From assembly GCA_002811645.1 (NCBI GenBank), contig PDIP01000031.1, positions 6,831 through 33,259 of the forward strand: 26,429 bases of DNA. Reading direction: 5' to 3'. Positions 1 to 8,992 of the stretch are shown here, one piece after another. The stretch's first letter is position 1. Each line of letters begins with the position of its first letter. The DNA comes from Corallochytrium limacisporum. Taxonomy: Eukaryota; Opisthokonta. Made by a program: the position numbers and the translations under genes. A model generated the notes under the pieces. That model worked only from the letters and a program-made list of their open reading frames with translations. It searched no databases and was not told where the DNA came from.

Positions 1-455
1 CCCCCCCGGGCCCCGCGACCTCCCCCTTCCCCTTCTCCGCACACGACCAGGTCCCGATAGACGGAATTGCTTCGAAAGGGAGAGATTATGACGGCCCCAT
101 CCCCAAGTTTGGGGCCATCGGACGGATGTGCTTTCTCAATGGCCTGAGCCATTAGATGTACACACGGCACCGATGGTTTCACAACGGGAACACAGTTAGA
201 GTTCTCCCGGACCACAACCAATGTGTTGATGGATGTGGTTGCATCCCCTGCAGGACCACGAATTGTGATGAAGATGGTCATTCGGTGAGTGTGCTCACAG
301 GTTGTGTTGGTATGAAACCGGGCTGGTAGAAACGATGATGTACCGGAGAAGGCTGTCGTGCAGATGACGGGGTGTGGCGACATTAACCTGGAAGACATCG
401 CTTCTGTATATATCATACCTTTCATTCGGATATGGAATAAGATATCTTCACAACC
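1..455. other. gene-free left end, presumed 5' flank of the dehydrogenase gene
   Basis: I see no coding region here. The first 40 bases are C-rich low-complexity sequence. A short inverted repeat at about 94-117 (GGCCCC to GGGGCC, with CCCCAA/TTGGGG inside) could form a hairpin. The last 50 bases before the ATG at 456 are A/T-rich, as expected for a 5' leader. No promoter element can be named with confidence. Confidence 0.4.
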
Positions 456-1253
456 ATGAAAAAGATCATTCTATTGACCGGGGCCACTGATGGCATTGGC
501 TTTGAGACCGCGAAAATGCTGGTAGCACTCGGTCATCAAGTTCTCCTGCACGGACGAAGCAAAAACAAACTACGATCCACAAAGACTAGCATTGATGCAC
601 TAGGAGGTCTTGGAACTACTGAAATCTATCAGGCTGACCTTTCCGATCTCAAGCAAGTGGAAGCCCTGGCGAACGCGGTCGCGAAGGATCATGAAAAAAT
701 TGATGTCCTAATCAATAACGCTGGTGTATTCAAAACACCCGTTACGAGACTTGACAATGGACTTGACATCCGCTTTATGGTTAATACCATAGCCCCTTAC
801 CTGTTGACACGTGAGTTGCTACCAAAATTTCCAGCAGATGGACGGGTGATCAACTTGAGTTCAGCGGCCCAAGCTCCTGTTAACTTGCGTGCCCTACAGG
901 GAGAAGTGGCTATGGGGGATTCTGATGCATATGCCCAGAGCAAACTTGCCATAACTATGTGGTCGTTTCGTTTGGCAAAATTGCACAAGACACCAGCATT
1001 CATAGCCGTAAATCCGGCGTCGTTTTTGGGTAGTAAGATGGTAAAGGAAGCCTACGGAACAGCGGGCAAAGATCTCTCAATCGGCGCCGATATATTGGTA
1101 CGAGCCGCAACTGGAGAGGAATTCGCCCACGCCTCGGGCAAGTATTTTGACAATGACCGTGGACAGTTCGCCAGCCCTCACAGGGATGCCCTGAACGATT
1201 CCAAGAACGAAAAACTTATAGAGGTTATTGAGGACATCATCGAGCAAGCCTAG
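456..1253 (+). CDS. short-chain dehydrogenase/reductase (SDR family)
   Basis: This is a 265-residue classical SDR, an NAD(P)-dependent oxidoreductase with a Rossmann fold. Visible motifs are the cofactor-binding TGATDGIG at residues 8-15, the acidic DL pair at 61-62, NNAG at 87-90, the structural Asn at 110, the catalytic Ser in NLSS near 135, and YAQSK giving Tyr159 and Lys163. The full Asn-Ser-Tyr-Lys tetrad is present, so the enzyme should be active. The length is normal for a single-domain SDR. HGRSKNK after the second beta strand has basic residues that would favour NADP(H). There is no N-terminal targeting extension, so a cytosolic location is likely. The start is the first ATG after an A/T-rich leader, and the stop is TAG. 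It converges on the next gene with about 180 bases between stops. The substrate cannot be inferred from the sequence. Its compact form resembles bacterial retinol-dehydrogenase-like SDRs. Confidence 0.93.
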   Translation: MKKIILLTGATDGIGFETAKMLVALGHQVLLHGRSKNKLRSTKTSIDALGGLGTTEIYQADLSDLKQVEALANAVAKDHEKIDVLINNAGVFKTPVTRLDNGLDIRFMVNTIAPYLLTRELLPKFPADGRVINLSSAAQAPVNLRALQGEVAMGDSDAYAQSKLAITMWSFRLAKLHKTPAFIAVNPASFLGSKMVKEAYGTAGKDLSIGADILVRAATGEEFAHASGKYFDNDRGQFASPHRDALNDSKNEKLIEVIEDIIEQA

Positions 1254-1433
1254 AGCGATGATCACAGCGCTCGATCGACTGTTCAGGTATGTCTGTGCGC
1301 GTGAGGAGCCTACAACCCAGACTGCACGGTGCGAAGTCAAAGAGGGATAGATACAATACGAACTAAAGCACTATGGAATTCCTCCTACTAATGAATTGAA
1401 ATCGATCTAGTTTTGCTGGCTTTCTCGCAGAGC

Positions 1434-3311
1434 TCAGTGGAAGACAATGGATGCATCAACACTCCCCGGTGTCACTGGAGCGGCAGCTTTCCTCAGACTG
1501 TTGATGTCTGCGGACTCTAAGTAGTGCAACTCTTCCACATCTGCGTATCGCTTCTCCATTACATACTTTCCGTCCTTGTACCGTACACCCTCACGGTCCT
1601 CTAGTATGGCCAACGATGGCTTCAGATCCACAGTGTTGCTATCATCGTCAATCTCCGATTGCTGGCGATTAAGCCATCGGACGACCCTCAGTGCCCGGTC
1701 CACGGCCAGCGCGCGGGCGATAGATGGCTTTGGGCAGTGCAGGATGGCAAACCAGACATGGAGTGGGCTCCGTATCTTCCAGATGCCAGTCTCCGGACAG
1801 AGCTCCGTGCCGGCCTTCGCCGGGTGCATGGGTCGTCCGGCTCCAACCCGACCGATGGAGAAGAATGGTACTTCGTCCATGGGCGGTGGCTCCGTGTCGG
1901 ATGATGGCAATGGAGCTCCCGAAATGTAGTTGATTCCGGCCACCGCATCTGACGCTGTGGTGTTTGCCTGAGTCCCAGTCTGTGCTTGATCATCACCGTC
2001 ATCATGCTCTTCTTCACTTCCATGATCTGTCGTCTGATCGCCATGATCGTCATCATCGTCGTCGTCGTCAGATTCAAATTGCTCGACCTGTCCTTCCTCC
2101 TGGCATCCCTCGTGGTCATCCGATTCGTCATGAGTACCGTTCCATTCGGGCCATCGTTCCTCCGGAATTGGGTCGCTACTGTAGTCCCAGAATCCTCTTT
2201 GTTCGTCAAAGAACCAGCGCGCCAGGAGACCTCGCGGACAATGCGGGAACTGCGGTACGTCGTAGTCACCACGACCGAATGCATACTGTGCACTGTATGT
2301 GTCATAGTGCATACCGAGCGCTTCCATGACGCGGCACAGCTCAAGGCCGTCGATCCAACCACCGTCGTCCTGGGGCTTGATAAATAATTCAAACATTGTG
2401 TGGTGCTCTCCAACTTTGTCGATCATTGCTTCAAGGTGCGCGTCATCCACACCGCTTGGAGGACGGATGACCGTGATGTGTTTAGCCCAATTCTTCGGGT
2501 GATGGGGGAGCCGAGCGGCCTGGAGTCGCTCAGCAATCGCTTGAAGCTCAGAATAGGGCACAACCTCTGAACTGCCGGTGTCGTCGGTCCGCAGATCAGT
2601 CAATGGATACACACAGACAATGAAGCGGTCAAAGAACACGTTGGCATCCGCATATTCGACTATCGGGCGGTCTTTGAAGACCATCACCGCCGTGGTCCAG
2701 GTATAGTCGTCTGGGACGTCTTGCAAGAGCTTGCCGTTGTTCGCCCTCAGCAATTTGCCCAGATTCGTAGGGTTATCATTGTCCTCCAGCCCCGAAGTCG
2801 AGATCTCGAGCAGCACCGGCGGGTCCCCTTTGTCGGCATATGGAGAGGTTACGCACCCGTAAATGCGGTGTGCATAAAGCGCACGTGGTCGGTCCTCGTT
2901 GCTGAAGAGTACTCCGCGCATGGCGGCCATGAATTGAACTGCAGTCGAAGGGATATGCGGTCGGATATCGAAATGCACATCGATGCTCTGTGATACAAAA
3001 ATGTCCTGACGCTGGTTTGCCTGATCCCATCCGTAGTAGTGTTTCGCTGGCTCCGGGCATACTCCCACCATTTCTGGTTCGAACTTTGTTTTACTTGGGT
3101 CATAAGCTTCAAATTGGACCTCCCTTAACCCCCTAAGAATCTCTTCCTTGACATGTTTTGGATCGTGCCCCTTGCGTTCAATGTCAAAGATCTCGCGCGC
3201 GGTGGTGGGAAACGCGGGGATCAGCTCCGGAGGGTCAACGTCTGTGGGTCCCATGCTGGCGTCTTTCAGTTTCTGTTTCTTTAATGCAGGGACGTCTTCC
3301 GCCCCTGTCAT
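1434..3311 (-). CDS. unrecognised 625-residue protein with acidic linker and bacterial-immunity-like segments
   Basis: I do not recognise this protein with confidence. It is a complete reading frame from ATG at 3311 to TGA at 1434. It has three parts. Residues 1-375 look globular, with alternating hydrophobic and charged segments. Residues about 380-450 are a very acidic, low-complexity linker with a run of eight Asp and many Glu, His and Gln. Residues about 470-625 form a second compact region containing RVGAGRP and then ELCPETGIW. A segment near residue 315 (GGWIDGLELCRVMEALGMHY) faintly recalls the ZipA C-terminal fold, and the CPETGxW motif recalls the C-terminus of some bacterial Imm71/72-type T6SS immunity proteins. 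Both resemblances are from memory and weak. No signal peptide or membrane segment is seen. A K/R-rich patch near the N-terminus (KKQKLK) could be a nuclear signal. The long frame, even codon use and distinct domains support a real gene. Confidence 0.75.
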   Translation of the reverse strand: MTGAEDVPALKKQKLKDASMGPTDVDPPELIPAFPTTAREIFDIERKGHDPKHVKEEILRGLREVQFEAYDPSKTKFEPEMVGVCPEPAKHYYGWDQANQRQDIFVSQSIDVHFDIRPHIPSTAVQFMAAMRGVLFSNEDRPRALYAHRIYGCVTSPYADKGDPPVLLEISTSGLEDNDNPTNLGKLLRANNGKLLQDVPDDYTWTTAVMVFKDRPIVEYADANVFFDRFIVCVYPLTDLRTDDTGSSEVVPYSELQAIAERLQAARLPHHPKNWAKHITVIRPPSGVDDAHLEAMIDKVGEHHTMFELFIKPQDDGGWIDGLELCRVMEALGMHYDTYSAQYAFGRGDYDVPQFPHCPRGLLARWFFDEQRGFWDYSSDPIPEERWPEWNGTHDESDDHEGCQEEGQVEQFESDDDDDDDDHGDQTTDHGSEEEHDDGDDQAQTGTQANTTASDAVAGINYISGAPLPSSDTEPPPMDEVPFFSIGRVGAGRPMHPAKAGTELCPETGIWKIRSPLHVWFAILHCPKPSIARALAVDRALRVVRWLNRQQSEIDDDSNTVDLKPSLAILEDREGVRYKDGKYVMEKRYADVEELHYLESADINSLRKAAAPVTPGSVDASIVFH

Positions 3312-4800
3312 GGTCTGCTATCACCCAAATCTACGTGTAGTCACTGAGATCATTCTTGCGAGGACCTCTACCGATGCTTACTTTCATCGACTATTCAATT
3401 CCATGGTTAATAGAAACGACCGCTAAATCCAACCTCTTCGTACGTTCTTAGTGAAGACTAGCTTTAAAATAGCCGAACATAATGATTCTACAATCATATC
3501 TATGCCACCAATCCCGTCATAGCCGTCCGCTTTGGCACCACAAACCCACCGCACACTCCTACACTCGGCGGCCAAGCCAGCAAACCGACCCGTCCGGGTC
3601 GCGTGGAGATGACCAAAAGGTACGGGACCCCCCCCCCGGGGGGCGAGCCGGGCAGGCAAATAGAAATCGAAGGCGGTGCGGGTTGTAATCAAATCAGATT
3701 CAATCAAATGTATAGGGGGCCTATTTATATCTTGCAGACTCCTTGGTTGGGTCCTTTCGATAAAATTGGACTCCCATTAACTTCTGGCCCCGTCGACGGC
3801 GCACCGAAACCGACGTCACTCTAGTATACGGCTGCTGTAGAGATCAGTGGTAAATGTATGACAACAGCAGATTTTCACGGTCCTCGGGATTCCCCAGGTG
3901 TCCCTCTGCCTCCTGGGGCAATCGTACTTGTCACCCATTACTGTTCTGGTCCCTCTGCAACTGCTTGCCTTGGTTCCTCACCGTTCGGCGCGGCGCCGGT
4001 GCGAATGCTGGGTTCCTTAAGTGTTAGCGCCCGATACGCTCCAGTTCAAGCAATTTTCTGCGGGTGGCGCAGGGCCCGCAAACGTTGCCTACTCATCCAC
4101 TAATGCCGACCCTCTAATAAGGCCCCCCCCCCTGCAGCTCCTGGGTTTTACGCTGTATTCAAATCGAACGTGTCTCGGCGATCTGTGCGCCGCTCTTTAC
4201 ACGTTTTGACGTTGGGAGGAACAGTGGTTTAGGCAGAAAAAGCCCCTGGGTAGCAAGGGTGAACCCTTGCTCGACTATGGCCATGACAAACTTGGGAGGC
4301 GAGCTGGGGGAGAGGGGTAGGGTGTCCGGCGGGGGCCGGTGGTGATTCCATAAATCGTATCGGAGGCGCGGCCCTAGTCCCGGGTTCATCCGGACCAAGG
4401 TGAGAATTATCACTATTCCGGATATCTCAATACCCCCTAAATAACCTTTCTTGGTGGGAAATGTAGCCAGTGGAGGGCCCATTAAAATAGCTTTCCCGGA
4501 TAACATAGTGTTGATGATTTCAAGGATTGAGGCCACTAGTACAGTGGAAAAGGGGCCACCACAAACCTGGCGCTTGCCTAGAAAAACACCGGACGAAAAG
4601 ATTTTCTCGCATTTCCAGGCCAGCACAGCCCGGAAAAAAAAACAAAACCAACCCTCGTAAGAACTGTGTGGTCTGATCGTCGCCACAAAAAAGTATAACT
4701 GGGTGAGGAGCGTGGGTGGCATAAGGAGGAGGAGAGTTTCTTTTATCGTCTGGCAAGCTACCACGAACGGCGGCTCGTCATGGCCCTATACTTTACATTA
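3312..4800. other. gene-free interval, mixed-complexity part
   Basis: I see no supportable gene. Short frames exist on both strands, the longest being about 200 codons on the minus strand at 4159-4764. None shows a recognisable domain, and all overlap frames in other phases. There are G/C homopolymers at about 3628-3642 and 4122-4132, and an A run at 4634-4642. The first few hundred bases should contain the 5' flank of the acidic-protein gene, which starts at 3311 and reads leftward. Confidence 0.5.
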
Positions 4801-5629
4801 CCGCACAAAGCTCCGCGCTTCGCCCCAGACGCCGCACTCTCTCACTATTCTCTGTCCCTCCCTCCCCCCCAAACCAAGGTCGCGCCTTTCTTCCCACCTC
4901 TCCTCTCACTCACCCGGCTCCCCCCTTTGTTTTCCCTACACTACTCCCGAACCTTGCACTTTCGCTACAACCTTTTTACCAGCCCCAAGGAGAGAGAGAC
5001 AGAGGGTCGGTAGTGGTAGTACTACGATTACTACTACGCGAAACCGCGATTTCGATGGATCCTGGTTTTCTGTTGTCCTCTCACCTCCCCCCCCCCTCGC
5101 TGCCTGCTTCCAGCCCATTCGCGCGCACACCCCCGTTCCGTTCTATTGAAAAGAGTCAGGCGTCAGGCCAGCATTTTGGAGCAATCCTGGGGCCCTTCAG
5201 GTGCCCGGCTGTTGGTTTTCCCGGTACTGCGAAGAGCTGCAGATGCTTGGACAAACGGTGTCCTTCCAGGCCCGGGAATTTTTTCTCTCCCTTCACAGCG
5301 ATTTCCGTCCCATCATTCCTAAGTAGCTCCGACCGTACGGTAGAAACCCCATACGTCCCGGGGAAACGAACCAAAGAAAACAAAAAGGACGAATGGGCGG
5401 CCAGAGAGGCGAAGGAGGAGGAGGACGGGAGCGGGGATGAAGGAGAGGGGGGAGGGAGGGGCGCCGCACTCTCCTCTCCTCTCCCCCCCTTCCCTTCCCT
5501 TCCCCTTCTCCCGTCTTTCCTGCACCCAAATTGTTCCTTGGCCTAAGGACGTGTTCTGCGCATTGGTGGTACCCCTCCGCTAGCACTTTTGGGACACAGG
5601 CGAGCGGTGTGTGGAGAAGGGGAGGGAGG

Positions 5630-5633
<4 letters not shown>

Positions 5634-5690
<57 letters not shown>
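5634..5690 (+). repeat. (GA)n microsatellite
   Basis: An uninterrupted GA dinucleotide run of about 57 bases sits directly after GGGAGGGAGGGA. It is the longest pure simple repeat in the window. Confidence 0.97.
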
Positions 5691-5697
<7 letters not shown>

Positions 5698-6146
5698 CCG
5701 GGTGAACTGGTGGTTTGTTTCTAGCCGGCAAGCTGTGCGCAACCAAACAGCCTTTAGACATTGTTTAATACTCTGTCGTCCAAAAGACCAAGCAGTTGAG
5801 TAAGGGATGCCCCGTAACCTAAACAGGTCCACACTCGGTCACATTAGGGAACGACGAGACAGTTGCAGAGAACACCGGGGGTTCGCTCAATGACTTCAAG
5901 AATTTTACAACAATGTCCCCCTCCCGCACTCCCTCTTTTCCTGCACGGACAGACTATCCGCGGGAACCATGCAAATTTTCTTGATGACTTTTTGGACGAA
6001 GTTGTTCCTGCCCCAGCCCAAGACCACATCGCCCAATACAGAGAAGAGCGATAGCGAGCGGGGCGAGAGAGAAGAGCGCAGCGCGCAAGGGGAGAAACCG
6101 CGTGTGGAAGGGAAGGAAAATACATCGGTGTCCAGCGAAATCTTTG

Positions 6147-6172
6147 GTGTGTGTGTGTGTGTGTGTGTGTGT
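6147..6172 (+). repeat. (GT)n microsatellite
   Basis: This is an uninterrupted GT dinucleotide run of 26 bases in non-coding DNA. Confidence 0.97.
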
Positions 6173-6967
6173 CATTCGCACACACCCGACCCCGTGGGCG
6201 TGCTTCATTACAAAAACCACCTTTTTTTTTTGCAGGTTTCCAAATTGTCCCGGCTGTGGCAACCATGATTCACTTCTTATACTTATTGTATACGTCGTCG
6301 TGAATTATTGGCAGCCACCGGCGGTTTATAATATGGTCCGCCGCTATTCGCTTTTTTTTTTTCTTTTTGTAATTTGGGTCGGTGTCCCTTCCTGCTGATC
6401 CCATCGCTAGTGTGTGCCGTCTCATTTTCTTTTTTTTTGCTGTTGGGCACAGGTTTTGGCTGGGGTCCCCGATGGGCTTCGTGTGCATTCTCCCGTACTC
6501 TATCGTAGGGACTCCCCGGAACGGCTTGGTTGTGTCGAGGGATAATTGATCCTCGGGACAGAGATGGGCGATCCAAATCTATGATGATGGCCCGTCGTGG
6601 TATTGTTTATTTATTTTTTTGGGCTAAGATTACCGGAAGTGACGCGCGGAAGCGAAGGGGTGCCCCCTCCCCCCTCCACCTCCCCTCCTTCCCTTTCTCC
6701 CCAGACCGCAACCAGCGCGGGCCGCGGCCGACCGCGAGAAAAGTGCGTATAGCGCCCGCTTCGCCGCAAGCTTCGGGGAGAATGGGGAGAGAGAGGTGGT
6801 GGTGGTGGTGCCACAGCGGCAGTTGTGAGGGGTAAGAGTACTGACAAGTACCGAGGAGCAGCGGAGACGGTACTTTTGTTAGGCGCCCCGAGGCGGGAGG
6901 CCGCCGCCCCCGGGGGAGGGAGGGGAGTGGTGCACTGGAGTTTGATTTTGGCGGCGGAGTATGAAGC

Positions 6968-7006
6968 GAGAGAGAGAGAGAGAGGGAGAGAGGGAGAGAG
7001 AGAGAG
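6968..7006 (+). repeat. imperfect GA microsatellite
   Basis: This GA-rich run of about 39 bases is interrupted twice by GGG. Confidence 0.9.
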
Positions 7007-7750
7007 CGCCGACGCCCTGCCCTTTCCCTTCTCCTTCCCTACCTCAGTCTACTACTGCGGCAACAGGAAAAAAAAAGGAGAGAAAAAAGAGGGGGCGTCT
7101 GTCCGGACCCAAATAAGGAAGAGATGAAATCTGGGTTGAATGAGGAAAAGAAAAGAAAGAAGGAAAAAAAGGGGGCCAGAGGTCAAGCTTCCGCCTTTTA
7201 ATCCCCTTTGTTGCAATAGAAAAGAAAGGGAAAGTTTTGGACAACCCGGATTTTGGTCTGTTTGCATTTTTTTGTGTCCTTGGCTTTCCAACACCGCCGA
7301 CCGGCGGTGCCCGTGGGTGTGTGGGGTCCGGGGAGAACAAGCGATGTGGAGTGAGCGGGAGTGTATGAGAAAGAAGGAACAAATGGCGGGTGGGTCTCTC
7401 ACAGATGAAACAGGTGTGGACAAGGTTACCCCAATTAATCAAGACATCGAGACCGGGGCAGGCCGAAGCGCCCAACCAACCAACCAAAGTTTGAAGCGTG
7501 AAGAATGACTTGTGCTGTGTGCATTCCTAGAAACTCTCCGTTCCATCTCTCTTCTGTGTCACTGGCGCGGTCTAACCAGCACCCACCGTTTCCCGACTCG
7601 CTTTCCCTTCGCTTCCCTGCCGGTGCGGTATTTGCTGCGCCAGTCTTTGGCCCGTCGCTCGTTCCGGCCCACCCCTCTCCCCCCTTTTTAAGTCAGAGAG
7701 TGATCTCTGTCACCGAGACCGAGACCGAGTCCGTGCATGTGCGTGCATGC

Positions 7751-7773
7751 GTGTGTGTGTGTGTGTGTGTGTG
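7751..7773 (+). repeat. (GT)n microsatellite
   Basis: A GT dinucleotide run of about 23 bases is flanked on both sides by GCGTGC-type variants. The whole GT-like block spans about 7734-7780. Confidence 0.95.
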
Positions 7774-7871
7774 CGTGCGTAATGTGTCTGTTGCAACTGC
7801 AGAAGCAATTCTGTCCAAGGGGAAAAAAAAGGAGAAAAAAAAAGTGTGGTGAGCCCAACCCTCCCCCCCCC

Positions 7872-7962
7872 CTTCGGGAGAGATGCGGGGGAGGGAGAAG
7901 GAAGGGGGGGTTGGTGGGGAGGTGGAAGGAGAAAAGATACTTGCTCTGATAAATTTAAGTCA
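7872..7962 (+). repeat. 91-bp sequence repeated at 13971-14061 (copy 1)
   Basis: The stretch from CTTCGGGAGAGATGC to AAATTTAAGTCA, preceded by a C run, is identical over 91 bases to 13971-14061 except for one base (T at 7923, A at 14022). Here the sequence is continuous on both sides, so this is probably the genuine location. The second copy ends exactly at the N gap. Confidence 0.95.
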
Positions 7963-8256
7963 AAAATGAAGAACCGGGGCCCGTAAGTGCAAAATGAATA
8001 GAGTAAAAAAAGATGACTGAAGGAAAGTGAGGAGGGGAGGGAGGGAGAGATTCGCAACGGTGCGTGTATGTGTCCTTTTCGTGTGACGGAAGACAAAAAC
8101 TCGACCAAGAAAAAATGAACACCCGTCCGCAAGATTTTTTTCATTTGCCGGGGGTGAAAGGAGGGGAGGGGGGGTAAGTAGAAGTGGGGGTGGTGGTGGT
8201 GCGGTGCCCGTGGAAGGGGTTCTATATTTTTTCATCGCCAGCGATAACGAGAAAAA

Positions 8257-8395
8257 GGAAGGGGGGAGGGGGGAAGAGACGAGAGAGAGAGCGAGAGAGA
8301 GAGAGAGAGTCAGAAAGAAAGAAAGAAAGGAAGAAAGAAAGGGAAGAAGAGAAAGGGAAGAAGAGAAAGGGAAGAAGAGAAAGGGGCCATTGAGA
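8257..8395 (+). repeat. long homopurine tract with nested tandem repeats
   Basis: About 135 bases are almost entirely G and A, with only a few C or T interruptions. Nested in it are a GA run (8281-8310), a GAAA-type tetranucleotide run (about 8313-8340), and three perfect tandem copies of a 14-base unit, GGGAAGAAGAGAAA, at 8341-8354, 8355-8368 and 8369-8382. Homopurine mirror-type tracts can adopt triplex (H-DNA) structure under torsional stress, which is general knowledge and not shown here. Confidence 0.92.
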
Positions 8396-8400
8396 CCCCC

Positions 8401-8992
8401 CGCAGTGCCAGCCACTGCCCCGGGCTGGGCGCCCGTTACGCGCTGGTGGTGTGAATTTTGTCTTGTGCGAGTGTGGGTTGGTAGGCGTATGGCCTCAGTC
8501 ATAGCGTCCACGTCGTGTGGCTTACCGACACAGTCGGTGGATTTGTGTGCTGCGGTGTGCATGAATTTGTGACTGCGGTGATAATGGACATGGTGTAAAT
8601 GCATAGGGCGTTCGGTGACATAATCTTGAGCTGAGTGTGCAAGCAGGTTGGTAGAAAAGGTCGTCAATGAGAGGAGTCTGTCGATGCGAATAAACGTCGA
8701 ATGTGAGTGAATGCCACTGGGAAGACATCAACGTATATGTGTGAAGGTTGAATGTTTGACAGCACTGAATAATAACAAGATAGCGAACCCAATTTTATTT
8801 GTACTCCAGTCTTTGATAGGGGTCAGCCAGGACACAGAGTGAATCTAGAAAACGGGACATCAGCCGATTCGCAAGAATGAATGAGTAGCGAGTCCATTCG
8901 ATTTAGATCTTCGGGTGAAATTTTAATTCGCTGTCTGTGATCAGCAGACGCGCAGTAACATTAGGGTATAGCAATTTAGACAAACAGGTACC
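8401..8992. other. gene-free 5' flank of the PTEN-like/RING gene
   Basis: This region is of normal complexity, unlike the purine-rich block to its left. I see no convincing gene on either strand. The last 250 bases are A/T-richer and probably hold the promoter and leader of the gene that starts at 8993, but I cannot name a specific element. Confidence 0.4.

Larger units (their letters stand above)
4801..6800. other. gene-free microsatellite-rich interval
   Basis: This is low-complexity DNA with no supportable gene. It contains polypyrimidine stretches (4845-4990, 5080-5100), a purine-rich block (5403-5462) followed by a C/T block (5470-5520), a long GA microsatellite (about 5634-5690), a GT microsatellite (about 6147-6172) and several T runs (6222-6233, 6351-6362, 6430-6438). 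Translations across it are runs of Ser-Leu, Arg-Glu or Cys-Val that reflect the dinucleotide repeats and are not genuine proteins. Confidence 0.6.
6801..8400. other. gene-free purine-rich interval
   Basis: No supportable gene is seen. The plus strand is strongly purine-biased in blocks (6961-7012, 7070-7185, 7824-7940, 8248-8392), with GA, GT, GAAA and G-run repeats. One stretch, 7872-7962, is repeated at 13971-14061 (listed separately). Apparent reading frames here are Arg-Glu-Lys or Ser-Leu-Phe runs caused by composition. Confidence 0.6.

Noticed and set aside
4159-4764. A 201-codon minus-strand reading frame
   Set aside because: It has no recognisable domain and overlaps several other random frames. 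Its composition fits chance in a low-stop region. There is no start context or conserved motif to support it.
5293-5832. Ser-Leu or Arg-Glu repeat proteins across the GA microsatellite
   Set aside because: The amino acid runs come directly from the dinucleotide repeat in each frame, and frames on both strands are open for the same reason.
7960-8667. A 235-codon minus-strand frame with many Ser, Leu and Phe
   Set aside because: It is the complement of a homopurine tract. Hydrophobic-looking stretches reflect C/T composition, and no domain is visible.
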